From NCBI GenBank assembly GCA_963677395.2, contig OY781965.2, positions 3,534,001 through 3,598,000 of the forward strand: DNA of 64,000 nucleotides, in the 5' to 3' direction. The notes under the pieces are model-generated. The model was not told the origin of the DNA. It saw only the letters and a program-made list of their open reading frames with translations, and made no database searches. The position numbers and the translations under genes are program-made. This DNA is from G963667975 sp963677395. Its GTDB lineage: Bacteria; Bacteroidota; Bacteroidia; Bacteroidales; G963667975. Shown here in pieces: positions 35,291 through 43,843 of the stretch; the stretch's first letter is position 1, and every line of letters begins with the position of its first letter.

Positions 35291-36223
35291 TTAACTTTTC
35301 AGCTCTTCTATCACTCTCCTGAAATCATTTACATCCTGCAACCGCTTTAAGGTATTGAAAAGATCAGGGGTTTCGGGAAACTGATGCTGAAAATAAATCC
35401 AGTATTCCTTTAATTTGTTGAGCATATTTTGCTGAGTGCTGTAATGCGTAAGAAGTTCCGAAAGCAAATGATCATAAAAGTGGAAGAACCGGGCTTGTTT
35501 TTCATGTATCGGTGAAATTTTCCCGGTTTTAATTTCTTCGGCTAAAGCCGGATTCATCAGCAAGCCACGCCCCAGCATAACACCCTGAGCTGTTGGATAG
35601 CGCTTTGTAATGTCCCGGTAAATTTCTACAGAATTCACATCCCCGTTAAACACAAAGCGATGCCTGATTTCGGGGATTACCTCATCAAGCTTGTTGAGCC
35701 ATAAACCGCCTTCGTAAAACTGAACAGCTATACGGGGGTGAATAATGATTTCGGATAAAGAATAACGATTCAGCAGCTCCATTACCGGAAAAATCTCATC
35801 AGCAGAATCTTTTCCCAGACGAAGTTTTACGGACAGACGTGCTTTCATCCGTGGAATCACATAGTCCAGGACTTCTTCAATCAACTCAGGGTAAGGCAAC
35901 AACCCTGATCCCCGTTTTTTCCGACGGATATCTTTAGCCGGGCAACCCAGATTCCAGTTTATTTCGGTATATCCGAGTGCTTCAATAGCCTGAGCCAACA
36001 GTAAAAAGTCGTGTTTATTGTTTCCCAAAACCTGGGGAATTACCGGATTGAGCCGGTTTGCTTCCGGAAATAGACCCTGCAAACGCTCTGGATGAATCTG
36101 CTTTACCGATACAATAGAAATAAACGGAGCCATCGCCTTGTCGATGCCACCATACACGGCAGCAAACGCATTGCGGAAATAGAGTTCGGTTAATCCTTGT
36201 AAAGGTGCAAGATAAAGTTCCAT
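35291..36223 (-). CDS. tRNA-dihydrouridine synthase
   Basis: 310 residues, TIM-barrel flavoenzyme. Signatures: LAPLQGLTELYFRNAF at the start, the catalytic block INWNLGCPAKDIRRKKRGSG with Cys94 as the acid, ARLSVKLRLG, EIIIHPRIAVQFYEG and the FMN-phosphate site GVMLGRGLLMNPALAEEI. It reduces uridines in the D-loop of tRNA using NADPH and FMN. The length matches the Bacteroidota Dus group that resembles DusC more than DusA; the exact uridine position is not decided by sequence reading. A -7 box (TATCTTTG, minus, 36243-36250) lies 20 bp upstream. Confidence 0.9.
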   Translation of the reverse strand: MELYLAPLQGLTELYFRNAFAAVYGGIDKAMAPFISIVSVKQIHPERLQGLFPEANRLNPVIPQVLGNNKHDFLLLAQAIEALGYTEINWNLGCPAKDIRRKKRGSGLLPYPELIEEVLDYVIPRMKARLSVKLRLGKDSADEIFPVMELLNRYSLSEIIIHPRIAVQFYEGGLWLNKLDEVIPEIRHRFVFNGDVNSVEIYRDITKRYPTAQGVMLGRGLLMNPALAEEIKTGKISPIHEKQARFFHFYDHLLSELLTHYSTQQNMLNKLKEYWIYFQHQFPETPDLFNTLKRLQDVNDFRRVIEELKS

Positions 36224-36493
36224 CCGTTTCTGATTGAATGAGCAAAGATACGCTATTGCTTTTAGCCGGCAATTTCAACCTTTTGACAGAAACATTGTTT
36301 ATTGGCCTGAGTTAATACTGATTGAAGAAATATAGCAGCCCTATCTTCGCGAACTTGATTGGCCTTGATATTTTCAAATCATTGGCATTATACCCAATTT
36401 TATGGTATAAGTTGTTTCTATATTTCTTTTCCAATATTCATTCAATTGGCAACCACTCATTCTTAAATTTCCAACGTTTAACATTCTGTCACC
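36224..36493. repeat. Intergenic region holding dispersed-repeat copy B
   Basis: GATTGGCCTTGATAT at 36357-36371 is the exact reverse complement of the left arm at 3664-3678. Similarity with 3680-3725 continues on both sides (TCGC upstream, then TTTT and AATCA downstream). A -7 box for the dus gene sits at 36243-36250. The rest shows nothing I recognise. Confidence 0.45.
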
Positions 36494-37159
36494 ATGATTC
36501 ACCCCGATAATTCACTGTTCGAAACTACCATCATTCACATCGAGCAAATTGCTCCACGTATATTCATTATCCGGATTCCGAAACTATTCAGCTTTGTTCC
36601 CGGACAGGTTATTGCAGCAGGTCTCACAGCCAATGATCCCGAACCCCGGCTTTACAGCATTGCCAGTGGCTTGCAGGAAAAGCATCTATCTATTCTGTTT
36701 CAGCGAGTTGATGACGGGCTACTCACCCCACATCTTTCCGAACTCAATTCCGGAGATAAGATTTATATTTCCAAACCCTTCGGATCTTTTTACGGCAAAG
36801 CCGGAAAGGCATGGTGGATTGCTACCGGAACAGGAGTTGCGCCATTTTACTCCATGTTTAAATCGGGCTTAAGCAATGATAAAAAACTAATCCATGGAGG
36901 AAAATACCGTCATAGTTTCTATTTTGAGAAAGAGTTTTCAGCAACTCTTAAGGAGAATTATATCCGCTGCTGTTCACGTGAAGATGTTCCCGGAGCAAAG
37001 CGAGGACGTGTTACCCGTTACTTACTTTCACTCAGCGAAATTCCTACCAATATAAAGTATTACCTTTGCGGAAGTGCAGAAATGATTGTGGAAGTGCGTG
37101 ACTTACTCCTCGACCGGGGAGTGCCTTTCGCAAACATTCATGCGGAAATTTATTTTTAA
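36494..37159 (+). CDS. Ferredoxin/flavodoxin-NADP(+) reductase-like flavoprotein
   Basis: 221 residues. The FAD domain has the RLYSIASG motif (about 53-60) after the strand FVPGQVIAAGL, and the NADP domain has ATGTGVAPFYSM (about 111-122) and YYLCGSAEMIVEVRDLLLDRGV near the end with a C-terminal aromatic (HAEIYF). It moves electrons between NADPH and ferredoxin or flavodoxin in the cytosol. The next gene, rlmN, is a radical SAM enzyme that needs reduced flavodoxin or ferredoxin and starts 8 bp downstream, so co-expression is sensible. Slightly shorter than typical Fpr (about 250). Confidence 0.88.
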   Translation: MIHPDNSLFETTIIHIEQIAPRIFIIRIPKLFSFVPGQVIAAGLTANDPEPRLYSIASGLQEKHLSILFQRVDDGLLTPHLSELNSGDKIYISKPFGSFYGKAGKAWWIATGTGVAPFYSMFKSGLSNDKKLIHGGKYRHSFYFEKEFSATLKENYIRCCSREDVPGAKRGRVTRYLLSLSEIPTNIKYYLCGSAEMIVEVRDLLLDRGVPFANIHAEIYF

Positions 37160-37167
37160 CCAGCAAG

Positions 37168-38205
37168 ATGAACAAAGAAGCACTTTTCGGGAAAACATTA
37201 ACAGAACTTACAGCCTTAACGGCCGAATGCGGATTACCTAAATTTGCGGCAAAACAAATTGCCGACTGGCTTTACAAAAAGGAAATCGTAACCATTGAGC
37301 AGATGTCCAATCTCTCGAAAGCACATCGTGAATTGCTGAGTGAAAGATATACCTTAGGCCTCGACGAACCTGTAAATGAACAAAAATCGGTTGACGGAAC
37401 CAAAAAATACCTTTTCCCTGCCGGATCCAATATGTTTATCGAGTCAGCCTATATTCCCGAAGATGACCGCGCAACGCTTTGTATTTCTTCACAGGTTGGA
37501 TGCAAGATGGGGTGTTTGTTTTGTATGACCGGAAAGCAGGGTTTCCAGAAAAACCTTACTGCCGGACAAATTGTGAATCAAATCCGGAGCCTGCCCGAAC
37601 GTAACACCCTGAGTAACATTGTGTACATGGGCATGGGCGAACCTTTCGACAATATAAATGAAGTGTTGAAAAGCACCGAAATACTCACTTCCGACTGGGG
37701 GTTTGCGATGAGTCCCCGAAGAATAACCGTTTCATCCATCGGAATAGTTCCGGCTATGATACAATTTATCGAACAAAGTCAGTGCCATCTGGCTATCAGT
37801 CTGCACAGTCCGTTTGATGCCGAACGACAAAGCCTGATGCCGATACAACATGTATATCCTATCGAAAAAGTGATAGAAGTAATCCGTAAGTACGACTGGA
37901 AACATCAGCGCAGAGTTTCGTTTGAGTACATTGTTTTCGACGGAGTGAACGACAGCATGGAACATGTACGCGGGTTGACAAAATTATTGAATGGACTGGC
38001 CTGTCGCATCAACCTGATTCGTTTTCACACCATTCCGGGTTCTCCTCTAAAAGGAGCCTCCAATGATAAGATGATTCGTTTCCGCGACGCACTTACCGAT
38101 AAAGGATTATTCTCTACCGTACGTCAGTCGCGTGGCGAAGATATTCTTGCAGCCTGTGGAATGCTCTCAACAAAGGAGAAACAAAAGAACGGTGATGAAT
38201 CATAA
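37168..38205 (+). CDS. rlmN: Dual-specificity RNA methyltransferase RlmN
   Basis: 345 residues, radical SAM: the cluster site GCKMGCLFCMTG gives Cys112, Cys116 and Cys119. The enzyme-specific Cys of the C-terminal tail is in ILAACGMLS (about 330), as needed for the methyl-Cys mechanism. Other blocks: NLSKAHRELLSERYTLG, NIVYMGMGEPFDN, RITVSSIGIVPAM, CHLAISLHSP and RINLIRFHTIPGSPL. It methylates A2503 of 23S rRNA and A37 of some tRNAs, with SAM. It lies 8 bp after a flavoprotein reductase gene that could supply electrons. Confidence 0.96.
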   Translation: MNKEALFGKTLTELTALTAECGLPKFAAKQIADWLYKKEIVTIEQMSNLSKAHRELLSERYTLGLDEPVNEQKSVDGTKKYLFPAGSNMFIESAYIPEDDRATLCISSQVGCKMGCLFCMTGKQGFQKNLTAGQIVNQIRSLPERNTLSNIVYMGMGEPFDNINEVLKSTEILTSDWGFAMSPRRITVSSIGIVPAMIQFIEQSQCHLAISLHSPFDAERQSLMPIQHVYPIEKVIEVIRKYDWKHQRRVSFEYIVFDGVNDSMEHVRGLTKLLNGLACRINLIRFHTIPGSPLKGASNDKMIRFRDALTDKGLFSTVRQSRGEDILAACGMLSTKEKQKNGDES

Positions 38206-38228
38206 CAGCACAATAAAATGATAAGCCA

Positions 38229-38735
38229 ATGCCAGTCAGAATAATTTCACATGGAACAACCTTTAAAGGAACGATCTCATTTATCGGCCTAGGAATGATT
38301 GTTATCGGGATATTTCTGTTAGTTTCAGGAATTCGGAATGATGACATTTTTCCCAAAGAAATTGCAGGAATTCTGTCTTTGATTGTTGGATCATTCTCGT
38401 TCCTTTCTATCAGAGGTGTAATGATTGATATTGAACAAAAGCAAATTAAGCCTTACTTTAATTTCTGCTTTTTCAAAATTGGGAAATGGCAGCCTCTGGA
38501 CAGATTTAACCTCATTAAGCTTAAGTACATTTTTGAATCTCAAACCATGAACAGCCGTGGTAATTCAACCAACTACCAAACCCGATCGTTCGATATCATT
38601 CTCACATCATCCTTGCATAAAAACATCACGCTAAAAGAATTTCCTGAATATCACAAAGCGGCTGAATTTCTTAATGAATATGGGACATTGCTGGGATTAC
38701 CCATTGAAGACAAATACAAAGACATTTTACCCTAA
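38229..38735 (+). CDS. Membrane protein of unknown function
   Basis: 168 residues with two N-terminal membrane helices (GTISFIGLGMIVIGIFLLVSG and EIAGILSLIVGSFSFLSI) and a soluble C-terminal half of strands and one helix (QKQIKPYFNFCFFKIGKWQPL, YQTRSFDIILTSSLHKNITL, EFPEYHKAAEFLNEYG). This pattern resembles small bacterial proteins with a PH-like domain after two helices. No named family recognised. It begins 23 bp after rlmN, so it may be read through from that unit. Confidence 0.7.
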   Translation: MPVRIISHGTTFKGTISFIGLGMIVIGIFLLVSGIRNDDIFPKEIAGILSLIVGSFSFLSIRGVMIDIEQKQIKPYFNFCFFKIGKWQPLDRFNLIKLKYIFESQTMNSRGNSTNYQTRSFDIILTSSLHKNITLKEFPEYHKAAEFLNEYGTLLGLPIEDKYKDILP

Positions 38736-38839
38736 AGGAACACTTCCAATTTAAAATCAAGTCATTCAATTCCCCCTTTAAAAAACATCTTTTCAACAAT
38801 CAACCAAAATTACCCATTCATCCCCTTTTTTCCGTCATT

Positions 38840-38870
38840 CATCGATTTCCTCAATGTAAGGTAATCGATG
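38840..38870. promoter_or_regulatory. Inverted repeat overlapping the DUF116 promoter
   Basis: CATCGATT (38840-38847) and AATCGATG (38863-38870), 15 bp apart, form a perfect 8-bp palindrome that ends five bases before a -7 box. Its position, over the -33 region, fits an operator for a dimeric repressor or activator. Confidence 0.4.
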
Positions 38871-38875
38871 AAAAA

Positions 38876-38883
38876 TACTTTTG
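38876..38883 (+). promoter_or_regulatory. -7 box upstream of the DUF116 gene
   Basis: TACTTTTGC matches TAnnTTTG and would give a leader of about 25 nt to the ATG at 38916. The -33 region is occupied by the inverted repeat and has no clear TTTG. Confidence 0.55.
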
Positions 38884-38915
38884 CATCATCAATTCAACTA
38901 TAATTGAAATTGGAT

Positions 38916-40058
38916 ATGAAAGCGGAGCAAATATATAACCTGAACAATGCCAACGGTTTTTACAATCGTTTGGAATCATTTTCGAATCGTTTTCTTGATA
39001 AAACGCCACAGGAAATTTTCAATCTTGCCGGTGAAACTTACGTATGGGTGAATGAAACCGAAACCGAAAAAGCACGTACTACTCAGGAATATATGCTCGA
39101 CTGGTTGATTTTTTCGGTATTCTGGCGTAATTATGCCCATAAAGCTATGCATACAAATCCAGCGATGCTCGCTTTGCTTCGAAAACTTTACAGTATGCGA
39201 AATGAACGTCCGGAGCAAAAAACTCAAATTGATGAAATTCGCGGAAAACTCATCTATAAGTTCCTTGTATCCAAACCATCTAAGAATATAATTCCCGAGA
39301 TAAACCAAAATCGCCTTGCCCGTTTTATTCTTTGGCTGGAAGCTTCCGGTGATTTTAAGGAAGAAGCCAAACGCCTCCGGCTGTTACAACGATTTATTTT
39401 TGAGACCGTCATGCCACAATCTCTCTATCAAACACTTTTAAATTGGTCAGACAGTTTTGTCATCGAAGCTCAAACAGAATTAGGAATCTATACCAAAGGA
39501 GTTGGAACATTTTTAAAAAATCAGAAAGAAGAATACCGTGATCGGGAAGATATACTATTTACCGCCCGTCCTGAATCTGATTATCACCTCAATATGTTTG
39601 GTGCATGGGTGCTGAATGAAGCTTTTCGTGAAGGTTTTGAACAAACAAAAAAACGCGCAATTCTTTTACCTACCTGCATGAGAACAGATTTCCTGAACTG
39701 TAAAGCTCAAAAAAACGGATTGGAAATGCGCTGCACTGCATGTAATCCATACTGCAACATCGGAATGATTAAAAATATGATGATTGAAGAAAACGCCGAA
39801 GTATTCCTGATTCCGCATTCCTCTGACTTTACCCGCTTTCTGGAAAATTGGCAAAACAACAGCGAAACCGGACTGATTGGTGTTGCATGTGTGCTGAATT
39901 TGCTTCAGGGAGGTTTTGAAATGAAAGCTTTAAATATCCGGGGACAATGCGTTTTTCTGGACTTTGCCGGTTGCACAAAACATTGGGATTCCAAAGGAAT
40001 TGCAACAGCCGTAGATCCTAAACAATTAGCAAAAATAACTGTTAATGAGTGTGATTAA
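38916..40058 (+). CDS. DUF116 domain protein
   Basis: Start at the ATG at 38916 (MKAEQIYNLNN); a TTG four codons upstream extends the frame but is not needed. 380 residues. The first ~210 are helical (ARTTQEYMLDWLIFSVFWRN, RLARFILWLEASGDF). The C-terminal ~150 residues are the DUF116 domain with its clustered Cys: LPTCMRTDFLNC, MRCTACNPYCNIGMI, then IGVACVLNLLQGG and RGQCVFLDFAGCTKHW. The Cys pattern suggests a metal or Fe-S site. Function unknown. idi follows 22 bp after the stop, and an operator-like palindrome lies upstream. Confidence 0.82.
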   Translation: MKAEQIYNLNNANGFYNRLESFSNRFLDKTPQEIFNLAGETYVWVNETETEKARTTQEYMLDWLIFSVFWRNYAHKAMHTNPAMLALLRKLYSMRNERPEQKTQIDEIRGKLIYKFLVSKPSKNIIPEINQNRLARFILWLEASGDFKEEAKRLRLLQRFIFETVMPQSLYQTLLNWSDSFVIEAQTELGIYTKGVGTFLKNQKEEYRDREDILFTARPESDYHLNMFGAWVLNEAFREGFEQTKKRAILLPTCMRTDFLNCKAQKNGLEMRCTACNPYCNIGMIKNMMIEENAEVFLIPHSSDFTRFLENWQNNSETGLIGVACVLNLLQGGFEMKALNIRGQCVFLDFAGCTKHWDSKGIATAVDPKQLAKITVNECD

Positions 40059-40080
40059 CACCTCTTATCCCCTGATAGCC

Positions 40081-40599
40081 ATGACAAAGCACGATATAAT
40101 ATTAGTTGACGAAAATAATACAGAAACAGGAACCGGTGAAAAAATGGATGTACACAAAAGGGGTCTGTTACACAGAGCTTTTTCGGTACTAATTTTCAAT
40201 ATGCACAAAGAGTTATTGCTACAACAACGAGCTCTATCCAAATACCATTCCCCAGGCTTATGGACAAACACTTGTTGCAGCCATCCGTTCCCGGGAGAGG
40301 AATCGCTGGATGCAGCTCACCGCAGGTTAATCGAAGAAATGGGATTCGACTGTGAATTAGAATGGGAATTCAACTTTATTTATAAAGCAGAATTTAACAA
40401 CGGACTTACCGAACATGAATTCGATCAGGTTTATATCGGCAAATATGATGGCATTCCGGTGATAAATCCCGAAGAGGTTGAAGATTACAAATGGGTTAGC
40501 TTGCCGTGGTTGAAACGAGAAATATTTGAAAATCCCGATCAATTCACTGTATGGTTTAAGCATGTTATAGAAATTTATTTCAAAAAGGCTGAAATATAA
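40081..40599 (+). CDS. idi: Isopentenyl-diphosphate delta-isomerase, type I
   Basis: Start at 40081 (MTKHDIILVDENNTETG), the usual N-terminus; the frame also opens at 40045 inside the previous gene. 172 residues, Nudix-fold. Catalytic Cys is in NTCCSHPFPGE, and the metal-binding Glu residues are in RRLIEEMGFDCELEWEF with the second catalytic Glu in LTEHEFDQVYIG. It interconverts IPP and DMAPP for isoprenoids such as the menaquinone tail. The gene is probably co-transcribed with the DUF116 gene, so that gene may have an isoprenoid-related role. Confidence 0.95.
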   Translation: MTKHDIILVDENNTETGTGEKMDVHKRGLLHRAFSVLIFNMHKELLLQQRALSKYHSPGLWTNTCCSHPFPGEESLDAAHRRLIEEMGFDCELEWEFNFIYKAEFNNGLTEHEFDQVYIGKYDGIPVINPEEVEDYKWVSLPWLKREIFENPDQFTVWFKHVIEIYFKKAEI

Positions 40600-40687
40600 A
40601 AAACACGTTCATCTCTTATTTCCACCTGTTCATCATTCAATTTTCATTATTAATCTAAATATATATTCCACATTAATTCAGTGGTAT

Positions 40688-40695
40688 TACTTTTG
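40688..40695 (+). promoter_or_regulatory. -7 box upstream of the barrel/TonB/DUF4249 unit
   Basis: TACTTTTGC matches TAnnTTTG, 77 bp before the ATG at 40772. There is no clear TTTG at the -33 distance. Confidence 0.45.
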
Positions 40696-40771
40696 CAGTC
40701 GCAAATTTCGCCTAAATTCTTAACTAAATGGCATGAAATTTGATCAAGAACCAACCCCAAAAGAAAACACT

Positions 40772-41446
40772 ATGAAACACCTTTTTCTTATCATCGTGGT
40801 TGTATTTGCAACCGGGTCATGCGCAAAAGCGCAATCAGACGAAAAACCACAATATTTATTCGGAACCGACAGCAAAGTTTCTGTAAAAGGTTTTGGAGCT
40901 GTAATCAATGAATTTTCAGCATTTAAAGATGACTTCTCATTCAGCACCGGTGGCGGCGGGGCTGTTTTGCTCAATCAAAAATTCTTTTTCGGAGGTTATG
41001 GTATGGGAATGACAACTCAACACTCCTATGCTCTCTCAACAAAGTTAGCCAACGGCACTCTAAAAACCTATACAGACCTCAGAACGCAATTCGGTCATGG
41101 TGGACTTTGGATCGGATACATCCACGATTACAAAAAGCTTATCCATTGGTCGGCAAGTACAAAAATTGGCTGGGGATCAATCTCTTTTACCGACAGAGAT
41201 TATAAAATTGATTATCACGACGAATTAGGTTATGATCAGGTTTTTGTTCTAACACCACAAGTAGAAGCGGAACTGAATATTGCCAAATGGTTTAAAATCA
41301 ATGCAGGAGTTGGCTACCGATTTGTAACGGGAGTTAATCAATCTTACCCCAATATCAATGGCATTGAAACAAAATTCTTTAAATCTACTGATTTCAATAC
41401 TCCTCAATTTTCACTGGGATTCCTTTTTGGAAATTTCTCACGATAA
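40772..41446 (+). CDS. Outer-membrane beta-barrel protein
   Basis: Start at 40772 (MKHLFLIIVVVFATGSCAKAQ), which gives a proper signal; 224 residues. Both a lipobox (TGSC) and an AKAQ cleavage site can be read, so the anchor is uncertain. Mature strands: GFGAVINEFSAF, FSTGGGGAVLLNQKFFFGGYGMG, GGLWIGYIHDY, IHWSASTKIGWGSISF, KIDYHDELGYDQVFVLTPQVEAEL, FKINAGVGYRFV, FSLGFLFGNF. The family is the small barrel type. It precedes a TonB receptor by 33 bp on the same strand and may be part of the same unit. Confidence 0.78.
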   Translation: MKHLFLIIVVVFATGSCAKAQSDEKPQYLFGTDSKVSVKGFGAVINEFSAFKDDFSFSTGGGGAVLLNQKFFFGGYGMGMTTQHSYALSTKLANGTLKTYTDLRTQFGHGGLWIGYIHDYKKLIHWSASTKIGWGSISFTDRDYKIDYHDELGYDQVFVLTPQVEAELNIAKWFKINAGVGYRFVTGVNQSYPNINGIETKFFKSTDFNTPQFSLGFLFGNFSR

Positions 41447-41479
41447 ACACATACAAACTCATCAAAGAAACCAACACGC

Positions 41480-43837
41480 ATGAAAAAAATAACACTCATC
41501 GTACTCATCTTTTTATTTAGCTGGCCTCTGATTGCGGGTACTCCCGAAAAGAGTGGCAACAGTACTGTAAAGCGTTACACTCTAAGCGGGAGCATAAGCG
41601 ATAAAAACAATGGCGAACAATTAATTGGCGCAACACTTTTTATAAAAGAACTTAAAACCGGAACCACCAGCAATGTTTACGGGTTTTATTCCATCAGTCT
41701 CGAACCCGGCGAATACACCTTTACATGGGCTTTTCTGGGTTATGAAAGCATTGAAAAAAAAATAAAACTTACGGCAAATACAACACAAAACATTGAACTC
41801 GTTTCAAAATCGCAAAAGCTTTCTGAAGTTGAAATAAGAGCTCAACGTGCCAACGAAAACGTTGCAAAAAATGAAATGAGCACCGTAAAACTGAGCTCAA
41901 AAACTATTAAAGAGATTCCGGCATTAATGGGCGAAGTTGACATCATTAAGGCATTACAACTTTTGCCGGGCGTACAGGCTACCAGCGAAGGTGCCACTGG
42001 ATTCAGTGTTCGTGGTGGTGCTCCTGATCAAAATCTTATTCTTCTGGATGAAGCTACCGTTTATAACGCATCTCACTTTCTCGGATTCTTTTCGGTATTC
42101 AACAATGATGCTATCAAGGATGTAACCATCTACAAAGGAGATATCCCTGTACAATTTGGCGGAAGGCTTTCGTCGGTTGTGGATGTGCGCATGAACGACG
42201 GAAACAATAAAAAATTTGCAGCTACCGGTGGTATTGGAACCATTTCGAGCCGTTTAACAGTTGAAGGCCCGCTGGTGAAGAACCAAACTTCGTTTATCTT
42301 GTCAGGAAGAAGAACCTACTTTGATTTATTCCTCCCTTTATCAAGCGACGAAAATGTTCGTGACAATCAGGTATATTTCTACGATTTCAATGCCAAAATA
42401 TCTCATAAAATCAACGAAAATAATCGTATTTTCCTTTCGGGATACTTTGGCAGAGATGTGTTTAACAATGATTTCTTCCGTATGAACCTCGGAAACCAGA
42501 CTTTTACAATGCGTTGGAACCATCTCTTTTCAAAAAAGCTTTTTACGAACTTTACGTTTATTCAAAGTAAATATGACTATCAACTGGGAACAACTCCCGG
42601 ACAAGCAAACTCTTTCACCTGGAAATCACAGCTTCAGGATTATGGGTTAAAAGCTGATTTCAACTATTTTATTACACCTGAAAACAATTTAAAATTCGGT
42701 GTTAGCTCTATCTATCATGTGTACCATCCGGGAAGAGCTGCCGGCGATGGAGACAACAGCCTCTTTACTGAATTCATCGTACCGAGTAACTATGCTCTCG
42801 AACACAGTATTTATGCCGGAAACGATCAAAAAATAAACAATAAGTTTTCGCTGAAATACGGAATCAGAGCGACCCTGTTCCAAAACATCGGAAGTGCAAC
42901 CATCTACAATTACAACGCTAATTTTGAATCAATTGACTCTACAGTTTACAAAAAAGGCGACATCTTTAATCATTATTTCCGCATTGAGCCCCGCTTCGGT
43001 GCTGCATATATGTTCAACGATAAATTTTCTATCAAAGCAAACTATTCTCGTACATATCAGTTTATTCAGCTTGCTCAAAACTCTACTTCCGGAACGCCAC
43101 TGGATGTCTGGTTTCCGACAAGCCCAAATATTGAGCCACAAAGTGCTGACCAATTTTCGCTCGGTTTTTTCCGTAACTTCCTCGGAAATACTTTCGAAGC
43201 TTCTATTGAGGGATACTACAAATTGATGAACAATACCATCGACTTTAAAGATCACGCACAGCTACTCCTTAACGAAAAGCTTGAAGGAGAGGTACGAATA
43301 GGTGAAGCAAAAGCTTACGGCGTTGAATTCCTGTTGAAAAAACCAGACGGAAAGCTCAACGGATGGATTAGCTACACTATTTCGCGAAGCGAACGTACAA
43401 TCCCTGGCATCAACGATGGAAGAACCTATCTGGCTCCATTCGATAAAACCCATAATGCATCGGTAGTACTGAACTATCGCATCAGCAACCGTACCACACT
43501 TTCGGCAAATTGGGTATATTATACCGGAAATCCGGTAACCTTCCCTACCGGACGTGCCAACATTGGAGGTGTAATCGCTCCCATATATTCTGACCGCAAT
43601 TCATACCGCATGCCCGATTATCACCGTTTGGATGTTTCTCTTACGCTAAAAAGCAAGGAAAAACCAAACCGAAAATGGAGCCACGAATGGGTATTTTCGG
43701 TATATAACCTCTATAACCGCCACAATGCATGGTCGATACAGTTCTCTAAAGACGAAGACAAGCCCAATACTACCTACGCCGAAAAGGTATATCTCTTCGG
43801 ATTTTTACCTGCTGTAACCTTTAATTTTAAATTCTAA
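41480..43837 (+). CDS. TonB-dependent outer-membrane receptor
   Basis: 785 residues: signal peptide (MKKITLIVLIFLFSWPLIAG), a carboxypeptidase-regulatory-like domain (SGSISDKNNGEQLIGATLFI, about 33-115), a TonB plug (GEVDIIKALQLLPGVQATSE, GFSVRGGAPDQNLILLDEA, FGGRLSSVVDVRMNDG, about 120-240), then a long barrel (strands such as SFILSGRRTYFDLFLPL and KYGIRATLFQ) ending in YLFGFLPAVTFNFKF. It is not a SusC: there is no SusD partner; instead a DUF4249 lipoprotein follows after 6 bp. This receptor/DUF4249 pair recurs in Bacteroidota. Substrate unknown. Confidence 0.92.
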   Translation: MKKITLIVLIFLFSWPLIAGTPEKSGNSTVKRYTLSGSISDKNNGEQLIGATLFIKELKTGTTSNVYGFYSISLEPGEYTFTWAFLGYESIEKKIKLTANTTQNIELVSKSQKLSEVEIRAQRANENVAKNEMSTVKLSSKTIKEIPALMGEVDIIKALQLLPGVQATSEGATGFSVRGGAPDQNLILLDEATVYNASHFLGFFSVFNNDAIKDVTIYKGDIPVQFGGRLSSVVDVRMNDGNNKKFAATGGIGTISSRLTVEGPLVKNQTSFILSGRRTYFDLFLPLSSDENVRDNQVYFYDFNAKISHKINENNRIFLSGYFGRDVFNNDFFRMNLGNQTFTMRWNHLFSKKLFTNFTFIQSKYDYQLGTTPGQANSFTWKSQLQDYGLKADFNYFITPENNLKFGVSSIYHVYHPGRAAGDGDNSLFTEFIVPSNYALEHSIYAGNDQKINNKFSLKYGIRATLFQNIGSATIYNYNANFESIDSTVYKKGDIFNHYFRIEPRFGAAYMFNDKFSIKANYSRTYQFIQLAQNSTSGTPLDVWFPTSPNIEPQSADQFSLGFFRNFLGNTFEASIEGYYKLMNNTIDFKDHAQLLLNEKLEGEVRIGEAKAYGVEFLLKKPDGKLNGWISYTISRSERTIPGINDGRTYLAPFDKTHNASVVLNYRISNRTTLSANWVYYTGNPVTFPTGRANIGGVIAPIYSDRNSYRMPDYHRLDVSLTLKSKEKPNRKWSHEWVFSVYNLYNRHNAWSIQFSKDEDKPNTTYAEKVYLFGFLPAVTFNFKF

Positions 43838-43843
43838 GAACCG

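Noticed and set aside
41480..43837. SusC of a polysaccharide-utilisation locus
   Set aside because: No SusD partner and no glycoside hydrolases nearby; the partner is a DUF4249 lipoprotein.
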